The position numbers and the translations under genes are program-made. A stretch of DNA of 6,599 nucleotides from an uncultured bacterium (GTDB taxonomy: Bacteria > Desulfobacterota > WTBG01): the NCBI GenBank assembly GCA_938024025.1, contig CALJBY010000119.1, positions 1 to 6,599 of the forward strand, given 5' to 3'. Every line of letters starts with the position of its first letter. The first letter of the stretch is position 1. Positions 1 to 5,036 of the stretch are shown here, piece by piece. Under the pieces are notes generated by a model. The model did not search any database. It was given only the letters and a program-made list of their open reading frames with translations, and was not told where the DNA came from.

Positions 1-553
1 GTTTATAAGGATAATGAATATCAAAAGAATGAATAAAAAGGAAAAAGGGATTCGCCTTATTTGTCTCCAGCCATTTTTTTACTTTGGGGAGCAGCTGCTC
101 GATAGTAATCCATTTATGATCATACGTGTCAAACCCCTGATCAAAGCCGTAGACTTCACTCATAGGGCCTCCACTGGTAAAAGCTGCTGTCTGATACCCT
201 CCGGCCCGAAGTAATTCAGCCAGTGTCACCTGTTCATCTGCCAAGCTCAAATTGGTTTCAACAACACCATGAGAGATTGGATACAGGGATGTCATGATAG
301 ACATATGTGACGGGAGCGTCCAGGGTGCCTGGGCAATAGCATTCTCAAATACAATGCTCTCTTGTGCGAAGGCATCAATGAAGGGACTGGTGTTGCGGTG
401 ATAACCATAGATGCCAAGGCTATCAGCCCTCAGTGTATCAAACGAAATCAGGATGATACCATGGGGTGCTTTGGCTTGGGTAGCTGAAACGCCCAAAGGA
501 TGACTACTGAAAAGAAATAACAGCAATGCTAAGATAAAGAAGTTTTTGTGCAA
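1..553 (-). CDS. Secreted sulfatase/alkaline phosphatase superfamily hydrolase, 3' end cut by window
   Basis: Reading leftward, 184 complete codons are visible before the window edge. Residues 1-24 form a signal peptide: a Lys near the start, a hydrophobic core (FFILALLLFLF) and a likely cleavage after VSA, so the product is probably exported. The sulfatase-type fold (PF00884) follows: IILISFDTLRADSLGIYGY at 33-51 with metal-ligand Asp39, NTSPFIDAFAQESIVFENAIAQ at 54-75, the nucleophile region PWTLPSHMS at 77-85, SLYPISHG at 89-96, and FIHSFDIHYPY at 173-183. The family's C/S-x-P-S-R site reads T-L-P-S-H. Thr79 therefore replaces the Cys/Ser that becomes formylglycine, and classical sulfatase activity is unlikely. 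Thr nucleophiles occur in phosphodiesterase and phosphotransferase relatives (NPP, LtaS, phosphoethanolamine transferases). The TTG start is inferred: an in-frame TAG lies eight codons upstream, no ATG precedes the signal peptide, and an AAGGGG lies 12 nt upstream. Substrate unknown; more than half of the gene is probably missing. Confidence 0.88.
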   Translation of the reverse strand, partial: MHKNFFILALLLFLFSSHPLGVSATQAKAPHGIILISFDTLRADSLGIYGYHRNTSPFIDAFAQESIVFENAIAQAPWTLPSHMSIMTSLYPISHGVVETNLSLADEQVTLAELLRAGGYQTAAFTSGGPMSEVYGFDQGFDTYDHKWITIEQLLPKVKKWLETNKANPFFLFIHSFDIHYPYK

Positions 554-699
554 GATGATTCCATTCCCCTTTAACTATTACCTTTAATCACCTATATCAC
601 ATCCATAGTGTATATTCCAATCGCAAATGTTGATAATTTCAGGTGTCGAAAAGTTCATGCTTCTAAGAAAGGTGCAATCGACACAAGCCTCATCCCATG

Positions 700-789
700 T
701 CACACTACCACATCAAACATACACTCTGAGGGATAGGGAACCGAAATAGTGGTACCCCTATAGGTGTTAACATTACCATCCTCTAACAT
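700..789 (-). CDS. Possible 29-aa small ORF with perfect Shine-Dalgarno
   Basis: On the minus strand AGGAGG (802-797) lies exactly 7 nt before ATG (789-787). This is the best Shine-Dalgarno arrangement in the window, better than those of the large genes. The frame runs 29 codons to TGA: it begins MLEDGNVNTYRGTT and ends CMFDVVV. There is no signal peptide, membrane segment, run of one amino acid typical of attenuator leader peptides, or recognised domain. It points the same way as the sulfatase-fold gene, 146 bp upstream of its TTG start. It could be a small protein, a leader peptide, or the beginning of a decayed gene. No function can be assigned, and chance remains possible. Confidence 0.25.
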   Translation of the reverse strand: MLEDGNVNTYRGTTISVPYPSECMFDVVV

Positions 790-918
790 TTTACTGCCTC
801 CTAAAATGCACGTTATCTAACGGCTACATTACTTTACCTCATAAGTAGGACTTAAGACCTTTTTGCAGTACCATTGCACGCTGGGCATGTGGCACAGGTT
901 AAAGTAACAACACACCTC

Positions 919-940
919 CCAGAGAACCGCCAGAGAACGG
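919..940. repeat. Two-copy 11-bp tandem repeat
   Basis: CCAGAGAACCG (919-929) is followed directly by CCAGAGAACGG (930-940), with one mismatch. The 11-bp spacing, about one helical turn, would suit a regulator binding side by side on one DNA face, but no known operator is recognised. It lies within the divergent promoter region, about 60-80 bp beyond the possible leftward -10 site. Confidence 0.5.
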
Positions 941-961
941 ACTTTTGCCCCCTTTTGGTGT

Positions 962-1024
962 TAACTAATTTATTTTCCGTTACTTGCGTTACTGCAAACT
1001 TATAATACTAAAATAATTAGTTTA
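962..1024. repeat. AT-rich inverted repeat, possible operator
   Basis: TAACTAATTTATTTT (962-976) and AAAATAATTAGTTTA (1010-1024) are near-perfect inverted copies: 14 matches over 16 aligned columns, with two one-base gaps. The 33-bp interval contains a short direct repeat, GTTACT at 979-984 and again at 988-993. The right arm overlaps the spacer and -35 region of a possible leftward promoter, as a repressor site would. In RNA the arms could pair, but the pairing would be almost all A-U. Confidence 0.45.
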
Positions 1025-1027
1025 CAA
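999..1027 (-). promoter_or_regulatory. Possible leftward sigma70-type promoter
   Basis: On the minus strand TTGTAA (1027-1022, 4 of 6 consensus) and TATAAG (1004-999, 5 of 6) are separated by 17 bp. Transcription would start near 992 and run through the 29-codon ORF into the sulfatase-fold gene, giving a leader of roughly 440 nt. The region is AT-rich, so chance matches are likely. On the plus strand the same bases include a perfect TATAAT (1001-1006), but without a -35 hexamer at a good distance. Confidence 0.3.
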
Positions 1028-1089
1028 TTGAAAAAAATACAGGTATTAAGAAACGCTTTGTGGGTTGAGCGAGCTTCCCCTGAAATATT

Positions 1090-1119
1090 TTGACTTAAAG
1101 AACACTCTTAATGTATAAT
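1090..1119 (+). promoter_or_regulatory. Strong sigma70-type promoter of the HEAT-alr-mla unit
   Basis: TTGACT (1090-1095, 5 of 6 consensus) and TATAAT (1114-1119, perfect) lie 18 bp apart. Transcription would start around 1126, leaving a leader of about 26 nt before the ATG at 1152 that includes an AGGAG site. It is the only strong promoter match seen upstream of the five rightward genes. Confidence 0.75.
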
Positions 1120-1136
1120 CTATCCGTATTGTGAAC

Positions 1137-1141
1137 AGGAG
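1137..1141 (+). promoter_or_regulatory. Ribosome binding site deciding the ATG 1152 start
   Basis: AGGAG ends 10 nt before the ATG at 1152. An in-frame GTG at 1131 would give seven more residues, but it would start only about 5 nt from the predicted transcription start, lacks its own site, and would put this AGGAG inside the coding region. ATG 1152 is therefore preferred. Confidence 0.65.
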
Positions 1142-1151
1142 CTTTACAACC

Positions 1152-2768
1152 ATGAAAAAAACGGCATCCAAGAAGAAATCTGCAGCGGGAACTGATGATA
1201 AAGCTAAGGTTTCCACGATAGTAGATGAGATTATTGCAGAATGTTTACCGCTGCCTGATCCCACCGTGCTCTTCAGCAAGATTAGGGAACTGGAAAACAC
1301 TCCTATTGATTACACTACTGTTTTATCGAGGAAATTCAGCAAGAGCAGCATCTCTGAGCAGGATTTTATGATCAACCATCTCTTTCCTCACCTTAAAAGG
1401 TTAAGCCTGAGTGAAAGCCTCAACGCTGTGCTGCTAAAGGAAACCTTTGCCCCTCGGATACTTGTGGATATACTCCACTATCTCATTCGTTCTGATACAA
1501 TGGTGGATAATCAGCTCTTAGAACGTGCCAATAAAGCTGAAGAAATAGCCAATCACCTTGCAACCCTGCTGGAAGAAAGTGCTTCTCTGGAATCTCAGGA
1601 CAGCGAAAAACTTTTCAGCAACTTTAATAAGACCTCCCCTGCCCTTCAGCTGGGCATTCTTATGGAACTGTTTCACCTGAAGGGGGAAAAAATCCTGCCG
1701 CTCTTTTTACATATTTTTAAAACAAAAAATAAGGTGGCACCCAAGATCATCGACTTCCTGGGATCACGTGCTGATACCGGTGCAGTATACCTCCTAACCC
1801 AGATCCTCACGGTGACAGAGGACAAGGAGCTGTCCAAGGGAATCAAAAAAACATTGTATCGTCTCAAAAACAAAGGGATTGAACTTGCTTCCCCTGACCC
1901 CCTGACAGCGGTTACCGCACCAACGGCGGAGGTACCACTACCCTCCCCCACCGCCTATGTTACCACCATGGACCCCCTCGGTGAGCGATTAATCTTAGCA
2001 GTCAAACCAAAGGATGACCAAGAACTTACCATTCTTCAATTTTTAGTAAGTGATCAGAAGGGTATTAACGACCTTATAGCTTCCGTCACCACCCCTAAAG
2101 ACTTCGAACAGTACCTGACGAGAATAAGCACGACGAAGGATATCACTATGGTCGAAGTTGCCCTTGATTATTGCCATCTTCTCATAAAAGAGTCTTCCCA
2201 GAGAAATCACATCTCGGGAACCAAAATTCCAGCCAACTACTTTTTGTGGAAAAAATTTTTTGGGTCCTACGACACCGCTTTGGAAAAACCGGCAATGTAC
2301 ACTCTTTTACCTGCTGACGCAATACAATCTGAGGCACCGTTACTGAAACGATCTGAAGACCTGATAGCAAAATATACCTTTACATTCTGGTTGCTTGACT
2401 GGAAGTTGCTGGTCAATGCCTATCAGGAGATTCATGAACTTGAAAACAGCCCGCTTGTACTCTCGGAACCGCAGAAAGAGTCGAGAACCCATGAAATAGT
2501 ACAAAAGACAGCTCAAGCATTTTTTGATGATAAGAATCGTCTTTTGTTTCAAAGACGACTGGAGGAGAGCGCCTATATCCTCTGGAAAACTGATAAACAG
2601 GACGATGCGAAAAGTGCTTTTGCTGCAGCCCTGGCTTTTGCACCGAAAGGTGTACCATCAAACAATCATCCCTTCGCGCTCAAGACCGTAGAAAAGAATT
2701 TAGCTTTTCTAAAAGAACAATCACAAAAAGAAAAAAGAAGTGAGTCCGGCCAGATTATTCTTCCCTAA
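1152..2768 (+). CDS. HEAT-repeat-like all-helical protein of unknown function
   Basis: A 538-residue protein not recognised as any named family. It opens with a Lys/Ala/Ser-rich basic tail (residues 2-16). It has no signal peptide or membrane segment, so it is probably cytoplasmic. Residues of about 20-150 look helical. Residues of about 155-243 resemble HEAT-type helix pairs (KTSPALQLGILMELF, KVAPKIIDFLGSRADTGAVYLLTQIL, SKGIKKTLYRLKNKGIEL). A Pro/Ala/Thr-rich linker spans about 245-270. A segment that may be beta-rich follows (MDPLGERLILAVKP, then LTILQFLVSDQKGIND), and then a second helical half. The end, at about 468-515, resembles a TPR-like helix pair (RRLEESAYILWKTDKQDDAKSAFAAALAF) followed by HPFAL. 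I have an uncertain recollection of similar HEAT-plus-helical proteins in Planctomycetota and related phyla. It is the first gene after the strong promoter, 75 bp before alr. A scaffold role is only a guess. Confidence 0.8.
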   Translation: MKKTASKKKSAAGTDDKAKVSTIVDEIIAECLPLPDPTVLFSKIRELENTPIDYTTVLSRKFSKSSISEQDFMINHLFPHLKRLSLSESLNAVLLKETFAPRILVDILHYLIRSDTMVDNQLLERANKAEEIANHLATLLEESASLESQDSEKLFSNFNKTSPALQLGILMELFHLKGEKILPLFLHIFKTKNKVAPKIIDFLGSRADTGAVYLLTQILTVTEDKELSKGIKKTLYRLKNKGIELASPDPLTAVTAPTAEVPLPSPTAYVTTMDPLGERLILAVKPKDDQELTILQFLVSDQKGINDLIASVTTPKDFEQYLTRISTTKDITMVEVALDYCHLLIKESSQRNHISGTKIPANYFLWKKFFGSYDTALEKPAMYTLLPADAIQSEAPLLKRSEDLIAKYTFTFWLLDWKLLVNAYQEIHELENSPLVLSEPQKESRTHEIVQKTAQAFFDDKNRLLFQRRLEESAYILWKTDKQDDAKSAFAAALAFAPKGVPSNNHPFALKTVEKNLAFLKEQSQKEKRSESGQIILP

Positions 2769-2843
2769 CGAGTTTTCTAACAGCCTCACCTCTTCCCTCC
2801 CGCTTCTTTTTTCAAGATGATAGCAACCTGAACCATACGTATT

Positions 2844-3980
2844 ATGACACTCATGACCAGACCGACACGAGCTGAAGTTAATCTTGACGCCCTTGAACAC
2901 AACGTTACCCGCATAAAGAAAAGAACGGGTAAGGAGGCAAAAATCCTTGCCGTAGTAAAAGCAAATGCCTATGGACATGGGGCCGTCGAAATCTCCCGTT
3001 CACTTCAGGAGTTAGGCGTTGATTTCCTGGGGGTTGCTACCTGTGAGGAAGGAATAGAATTAAGAAAGGCCTCCATTACCACCCCGATCATTCTACTGGG
3101 AGGGAGTTTTACCGGGCAGGCAACCGCTGTGCTACACCATGATTTAATTCCCGTTGTATACAACCTCGAGTCCGCCAGGGAACTCTCGCAACACGCCCAC
3201 CGCAGTAACCGGCACGTTAAAATCCATGTCAAAATTGACACCGGCATGGGGAGGTTGGGTGTTTTACCCCCGGCAACAAGCCATTTCTTTCAAACCCTTA
3301 CAAAATTGGATGGGCTGGAAGTTGAAGGGATCCTCACACACCTGGCTGATACCAATCAGGATAATCACTCCGGTGTTGACTTTACCCAGAGACAGGCAGC
3401 ACTTTTCAACCAACAGATCGATGAACTCCACAACATGGGTATTCATCCACACTATAAACACCTCGCCAATAGCGCTGCCATTATAGATAAACAGCTGGAT
3501 ACTTTTAACCTGGTACGCCCCGGCATCATGCTTTACGGAGCATATCCGGCAAAAACCTTAATGCAGAAGATTGATCTGCAGCCGGTCATGAGCCTCACAA
3601 CAAAAATTATTGCTCTCAAAACAGTCCCTGAAGGTACCAGCATCAGCTACGGGAGAACCTTCACCTGTACACGGGAAAGCCTCATTGCCACCTTACCCAT
3701 CGGTTATGCAGATGGGTACTGCCGCTCCTTATCCAACAGGGGAGAAGTGCTGATCAGGGGGAAACGGGCTCCCGTTGTAGGAGTAGTCTGTATGGATATG
3801 GTTATGGTTGATGCCACAGAGATACCCGGTGTATCCTTAGGTGACGATGTTGTGCTCATGGGCTCCCAGGCGCATGAGAGCATAACGGCAGAAGACATAG
3901 CAGAAAAGATGGGTTCCATTGCGTACGAATTTCTCTGCGGCATAGGTCAACGGGTGCCGCGTGTCTATCGTAAGGACTAA
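2844..3980 (+). CDS. alr: Alanine racemase (PLP-dependent)
   Basis: A full-length 378-residue alanine racemase, which interconverts L- and D-alanine in the cytoplasm to supply D-Ala for peptidoglycan. The N-terminal TIM-barrel opens with RPTRAEVNLDALEHN. The PLP lysine is Lys39 in AVVKANAYGHG. HVKIDTGMGRLG at 128-139 holds the lysine that is carbamylated in relatives (Lys130) and the PLP-contacting Arg137. HLANSAA (206-212), RPGIMLYG (225-232), the second catalytic base Tyr269 in ISYGRTFT, PIGYADGY (285-292), CMDM (316-319) and the closing GIGQRVPRVY are all present, so the enzyme should be active. ATG 2844 and ATG 2853 are both possible starts. Neither has a clear Shine-Dalgarno site, and 2853 fits the usual length before RPT slightly better. 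It lies 75 bp after the HEAT-like gene with no visible terminator and 26 bp before mlaE, so cotranscription is likely. Confidence 0.97.
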   Translation: MTLMTRPTRAEVNLDALEHNVTRIKKRTGKEAKILAVVKANAYGHGAVEISRSLQELGVDFLGVATCEEGIELRKASITTPIILLGGSFTGQATAVLHHDLIPVVYNLESARELSQHAHRSNRHVKIHVKIDTGMGRLGVLPPATSHFFQTLTKLDGLEVEGILTHLADTNQDNHSGVDFTQRQAALFNQQIDELHNMGIHPHYKHLANSAAIIDKQLDTFNLVRPGIMLYGAYPAKTLMQKIDLQPVMSLTTKIIALKTVPEGTSISYGRTFTCTRESLIATLPIGYADGYCRSLSNRGEVLIRGKRAPVVGVVCMDMVMVDATEIPGVSLGDDVVLMGSQAHESITAEDIAEKMGSIAYEFLCGIGQRVPRVYRKD

Positions 3981-4006
3981 TTGCACCATATTCGATTAAG
4001 GATCGT

Positions 4007-4780
4007 ATGCTCAATAACTTCTTTCATCTGATTGGTTCCGTCAGCATACTGTTTCTTCAAGAGTCAGGAAGGATCACCCTGCTTTTATGGAAGGCTGTGC
4101 TCCTTACTTTTCAACGTCCCTTTAACCTCAAAGATATTCTCAGGCAAATGGAGGAGGTGGGGATAAAATCGATGCCTGTCGTACTCATAACCGGTGCCTT
4201 TACGGGTGCAGTGCTTGCTCTGCAAAGCTATACGGGGTTTCAACGGTTTAACGCAGAAACATTTGTCGGTACGGTGGTCGCACTTTCTATCACACGGGAG
4301 TTGGGGCCCGTCCTCACCGGCCTTATGGTCTCTGGAAGAGTAGGCTCATCCATGGCGGCAGAACTCGGCACCATGCAGGTTACCGAGCAAATTGATGCAC
4401 TCTATACACTCGCGGTTAATCCCATAAAGTACCTCATTGTTCCCCGGCTGCTGGCGGCACTTATTATGATGCCTGTGCTGGTCATTTTTGCAGATCTCAT
4501 AGGCATAGCGGGAGGTTATTTTGTCAGCGTAAAGGTCCTGAGCAGCAATCCTTATACCTACATGGAGAGAACATGGAATTATTTAGAGTTGAATGACATT
4601 TTCAGCGGATTATTCAAGGCAGCTGTTTTCGGAGTTATCATTGCCACCATTAGCTGCTATCAGGGATTTTTCACACGGGGGGGAGCCGAAGGAGTAGGAC
4701 GGGCAACTACCAAGGCCGTGGTACTTTCCTGCCTGCTCATTTTAATATTTAACTATATCATTACGGCCCTACTCTTTTAA
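4007..4780 (+). CDS. mlaE: MlaE/YrbE-family ABC lipid transporter permease
   Basis: A 257-residue inner-membrane permease of an MCE-type ABC transporter, which moves phospholipid between the inner membrane and the periplasmic MCE subunit. Family hallmarks in order: an amphipathic N-terminal part (1-35); VGIKSMPVVLITGAFTGAVLALQ at 51-73; RELGPVLTGLMVSGRVGSSMAAELGTM at 97-123; VTEQIDAL at 125-132, the part expected to contact the ATPase; hydrophobic spans at about 143-175 and 200-217; GAEGVGRATTKAVV at 226-239; and a last hydrophobic span at 237-256. The length matches the family (about 260) and nothing is missing. AAGGA at 3998-4002 lies 4 nt before the ATG, slightly close. The gap after alr is only 26 bp. 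E. coli has the order mlaF-mlaE-mlaD; here the permease comes first. Direction of transport cannot be read from sequence. Confidence 0.95.
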   Translation: MLNNFFHLIGSVSILFLQESGRITLLLWKAVLLTFQRPFNLKDILRQMEEVGIKSMPVVLITGAFTGAVLALQSYTGFQRFNAETFVGTVVALSITRELGPVLTGLMVSGRVGSSMAAELGTMQVTEQIDALYTLAVNPIKYLIVPRLLAALIMMPVLVIFADLIGIAGGYFVSVKVLSSNPYTYMERTWNYLELNDIFSGLFKAAVFGVIIATISCYQGFFTRGGAEGVGRATTKAVVLSCLLILIFNYIITALLF

Positions 4781-4783
4781 AAC

Positions 4784-4815
4784 TGGAGTGATGGAGTACT
4801 GAAGTACTGAATAAC
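4784..4815. repeat. 8-bp tandem repeat TGGAGTNN, block 1
   Basis: Four consecutive 8-bp units, TGGAGTGA, TGGAGTAC, TGAAGTAC, TGAATAAC, starting 4 bp after the mlaE stop codon. The units decay from left to right. AGTACT occurs twice, so the block also contains short palindromes. Confidence 0.75.
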
Positions 4816-4826
4816 AGTTTACACGC

Positions 4827-4840
4827 TACGGGTTACGGGC
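4827..4840. repeat. 7-bp tandem repeat TACGGGY, two copies
   Basis: TACGGGT (4827-4833) directly followed by TACGGGC (4834-4840), one mismatch. Confidence 0.5.
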
Positions 4841-4847
4841 TTTCAAT

Positions 4848-4861
4848 GATGTGTGATGTGA
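4848..4861. repeat. 7-bp tandem repeat GATGTGW, two copies
   Basis: GATGTGT (4848-4854) directly followed by GATGTGA (4855-4861), one mismatch. Confidence 0.5.
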
Positions 4862-4869
4862 GAAACTCA

Positions 4870-4904
4870 TGGAGTTTTGGAGTGGTGGAGTAATGGAGTG
4901 ATGG
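4870..4904. repeat. 8-bp tandem repeat TGGAGTNN, block 2
   Basis: TGGAGTTT, TGGAGTGG, TGGAGTAA, TGGAGTGA and a partial TGG, all in strict 8-bp phase. The first six bases are invariant in all four full units and the last two vary. It is the same unit as the block at 4784-4815, about 54 bp away. Confidence 0.8.
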
Positions 4905-4938
4905 GCCTTTACATTGCAGATTTTGGATTTAAAAAACA

Positions 4939-4959
4939 TGTATCTTGTATCTTGTATCC
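4939..4959. repeat. 7-bp tandem repeat TGTATCY, three copies
   Basis: TGTATCT, TGTATCT, TGTATCC in direct succession, followed by TG and a T-run (4962-4968). Confidence 0.75.
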
Positions 4960-4966
4960 TGTTTTT

Positions 4967-4984
4967 TTCTTCGTGTTCTTCGTG
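4967..4984. repeat. 9-bp tandem repeat TTCTTCGTG, two perfect copies
   Basis: Two identical 9-bp units end to end. Read on the other strand they are CACGAAGAA repeats, the source of the NHEEHEEKN peptide string in the antisense frame. Confidence 0.7.
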
Positions 4985-4992
4985 GTTTAATT

Positions 4993-5027
4993 TAGGCATT
5001 CTAGGCATTTTAGCTCATTTTAGGCAC
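4993..5027. repeat. 9-10-bp tandem repeat TAGGCATTY
   Basis: TAGGCATTC (4993-5001), TAGGCATTT (5002-5010), TAGCTCATTT (5011-5020) and a partial TAGGCAC (5021-5027). The block ends 9 bp before the mlaF ATG, so it covers the place where the ribosome binding site would be. Confidence 0.7.
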
Positions 5028-5036
5028 TACTTTATT

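Larger units (their letters stand above)
554..1151. other. Divergent intergenic region between the sulfatase-fold gene and the HEAT-like gene
   Basis: About 600 bp between two divergent genes with no long coding region on either strand. It contains a short leftward ORF with a strong ribosome binding site (700-789), an 11-bp direct repeat (919-940), an AT-rich inverted repeat (962-1024) overlapping a possible leftward promoter, and a strong rightward promoter (1090-1119). A 14-bp imperfect palindrome AGGACTTAAGACCT at 847-860 runs into a T-tract. It is probably too tight to be a terminator hairpin. I saw no tRNA-like or known riboswitch-like pattern by eye. Confidence 0.7.
4781..5036. repeat. 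Mosaic of short tandem repeats in the mlaE-mlaF spacer
   Basis: The 256 bp between permease and ATPase are mostly built of different short direct repeats placed side by side, with periods of 7, 8, 9 and about 10 bp (listed separately). The units are unrelated to each other, and only the TGGAGT type appears twice. No mobile-element gene, target-site duplication or terminal inverted repeat is visible. The spacer lies where transporter genes usually nearly abut, which suggests later insertion or local slippage expansion. It has no clear terminator, and the best promoter-like match (TTGGAT 4923-4928, TGTATC 4946-4951) is weak. On the minus strand it would encode NHEEHEEKN, on the plus strand a false extension of mlaF. 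Confidence 0.8.

Noticed and set aside
14..214. Rightward 66-codon ORF
   Set aside because: It lies opposite the sulfatase-fold gene, whose minus-strand translation has clear family motifs; the plus-strand product has none.
847..864. AGGACTTAAGACCT palindrome plus T-tract as a terminator
   Set aside because: The symmetric core leaves no proper hairpin loop and has two mismatches; no gene end is near on that strand.
763..965. GGTGTTAAC occurring at 763-771 and 957-965
   Set aside because: A single 9-bp direct match within 600 bp is expected about as often as not by chance, and the flanks do not match.
1131..1151. GTG start adding seven residues to the HEAT-like protein
   Set aside because: It would begin about 5 nt after the predicted transcription start with no Shine-Dalgarno site, and would place the good AGGAG inside the coding region.
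2769..2843. Terminator or promoter between the HEAT-like gene and alr
   Set aside because: The 75-bp gap is pyrimidine-rich with a T-run but has no stem, and I found no hexamer pair worth calling.
3154..3486. Rightward 110-codon ORF inside alr
   Set aside because: A shadow frame within a complete alanine racemase; its product has no recognisable features.
4826..5008. Leftward 60-codon ORF containing NHEEHEEKN
   Set aside because: It is translated tandem-repeat DNA, in the spacer of a rightward operon, with no ribosome binding site evident.
4781..5036. CRISPR array or insertion sequence in the spacer
   Set aside because: Units are only 7-10 bp without unique spacers, and there are no terminal inverted repeats, target duplications or transposase.
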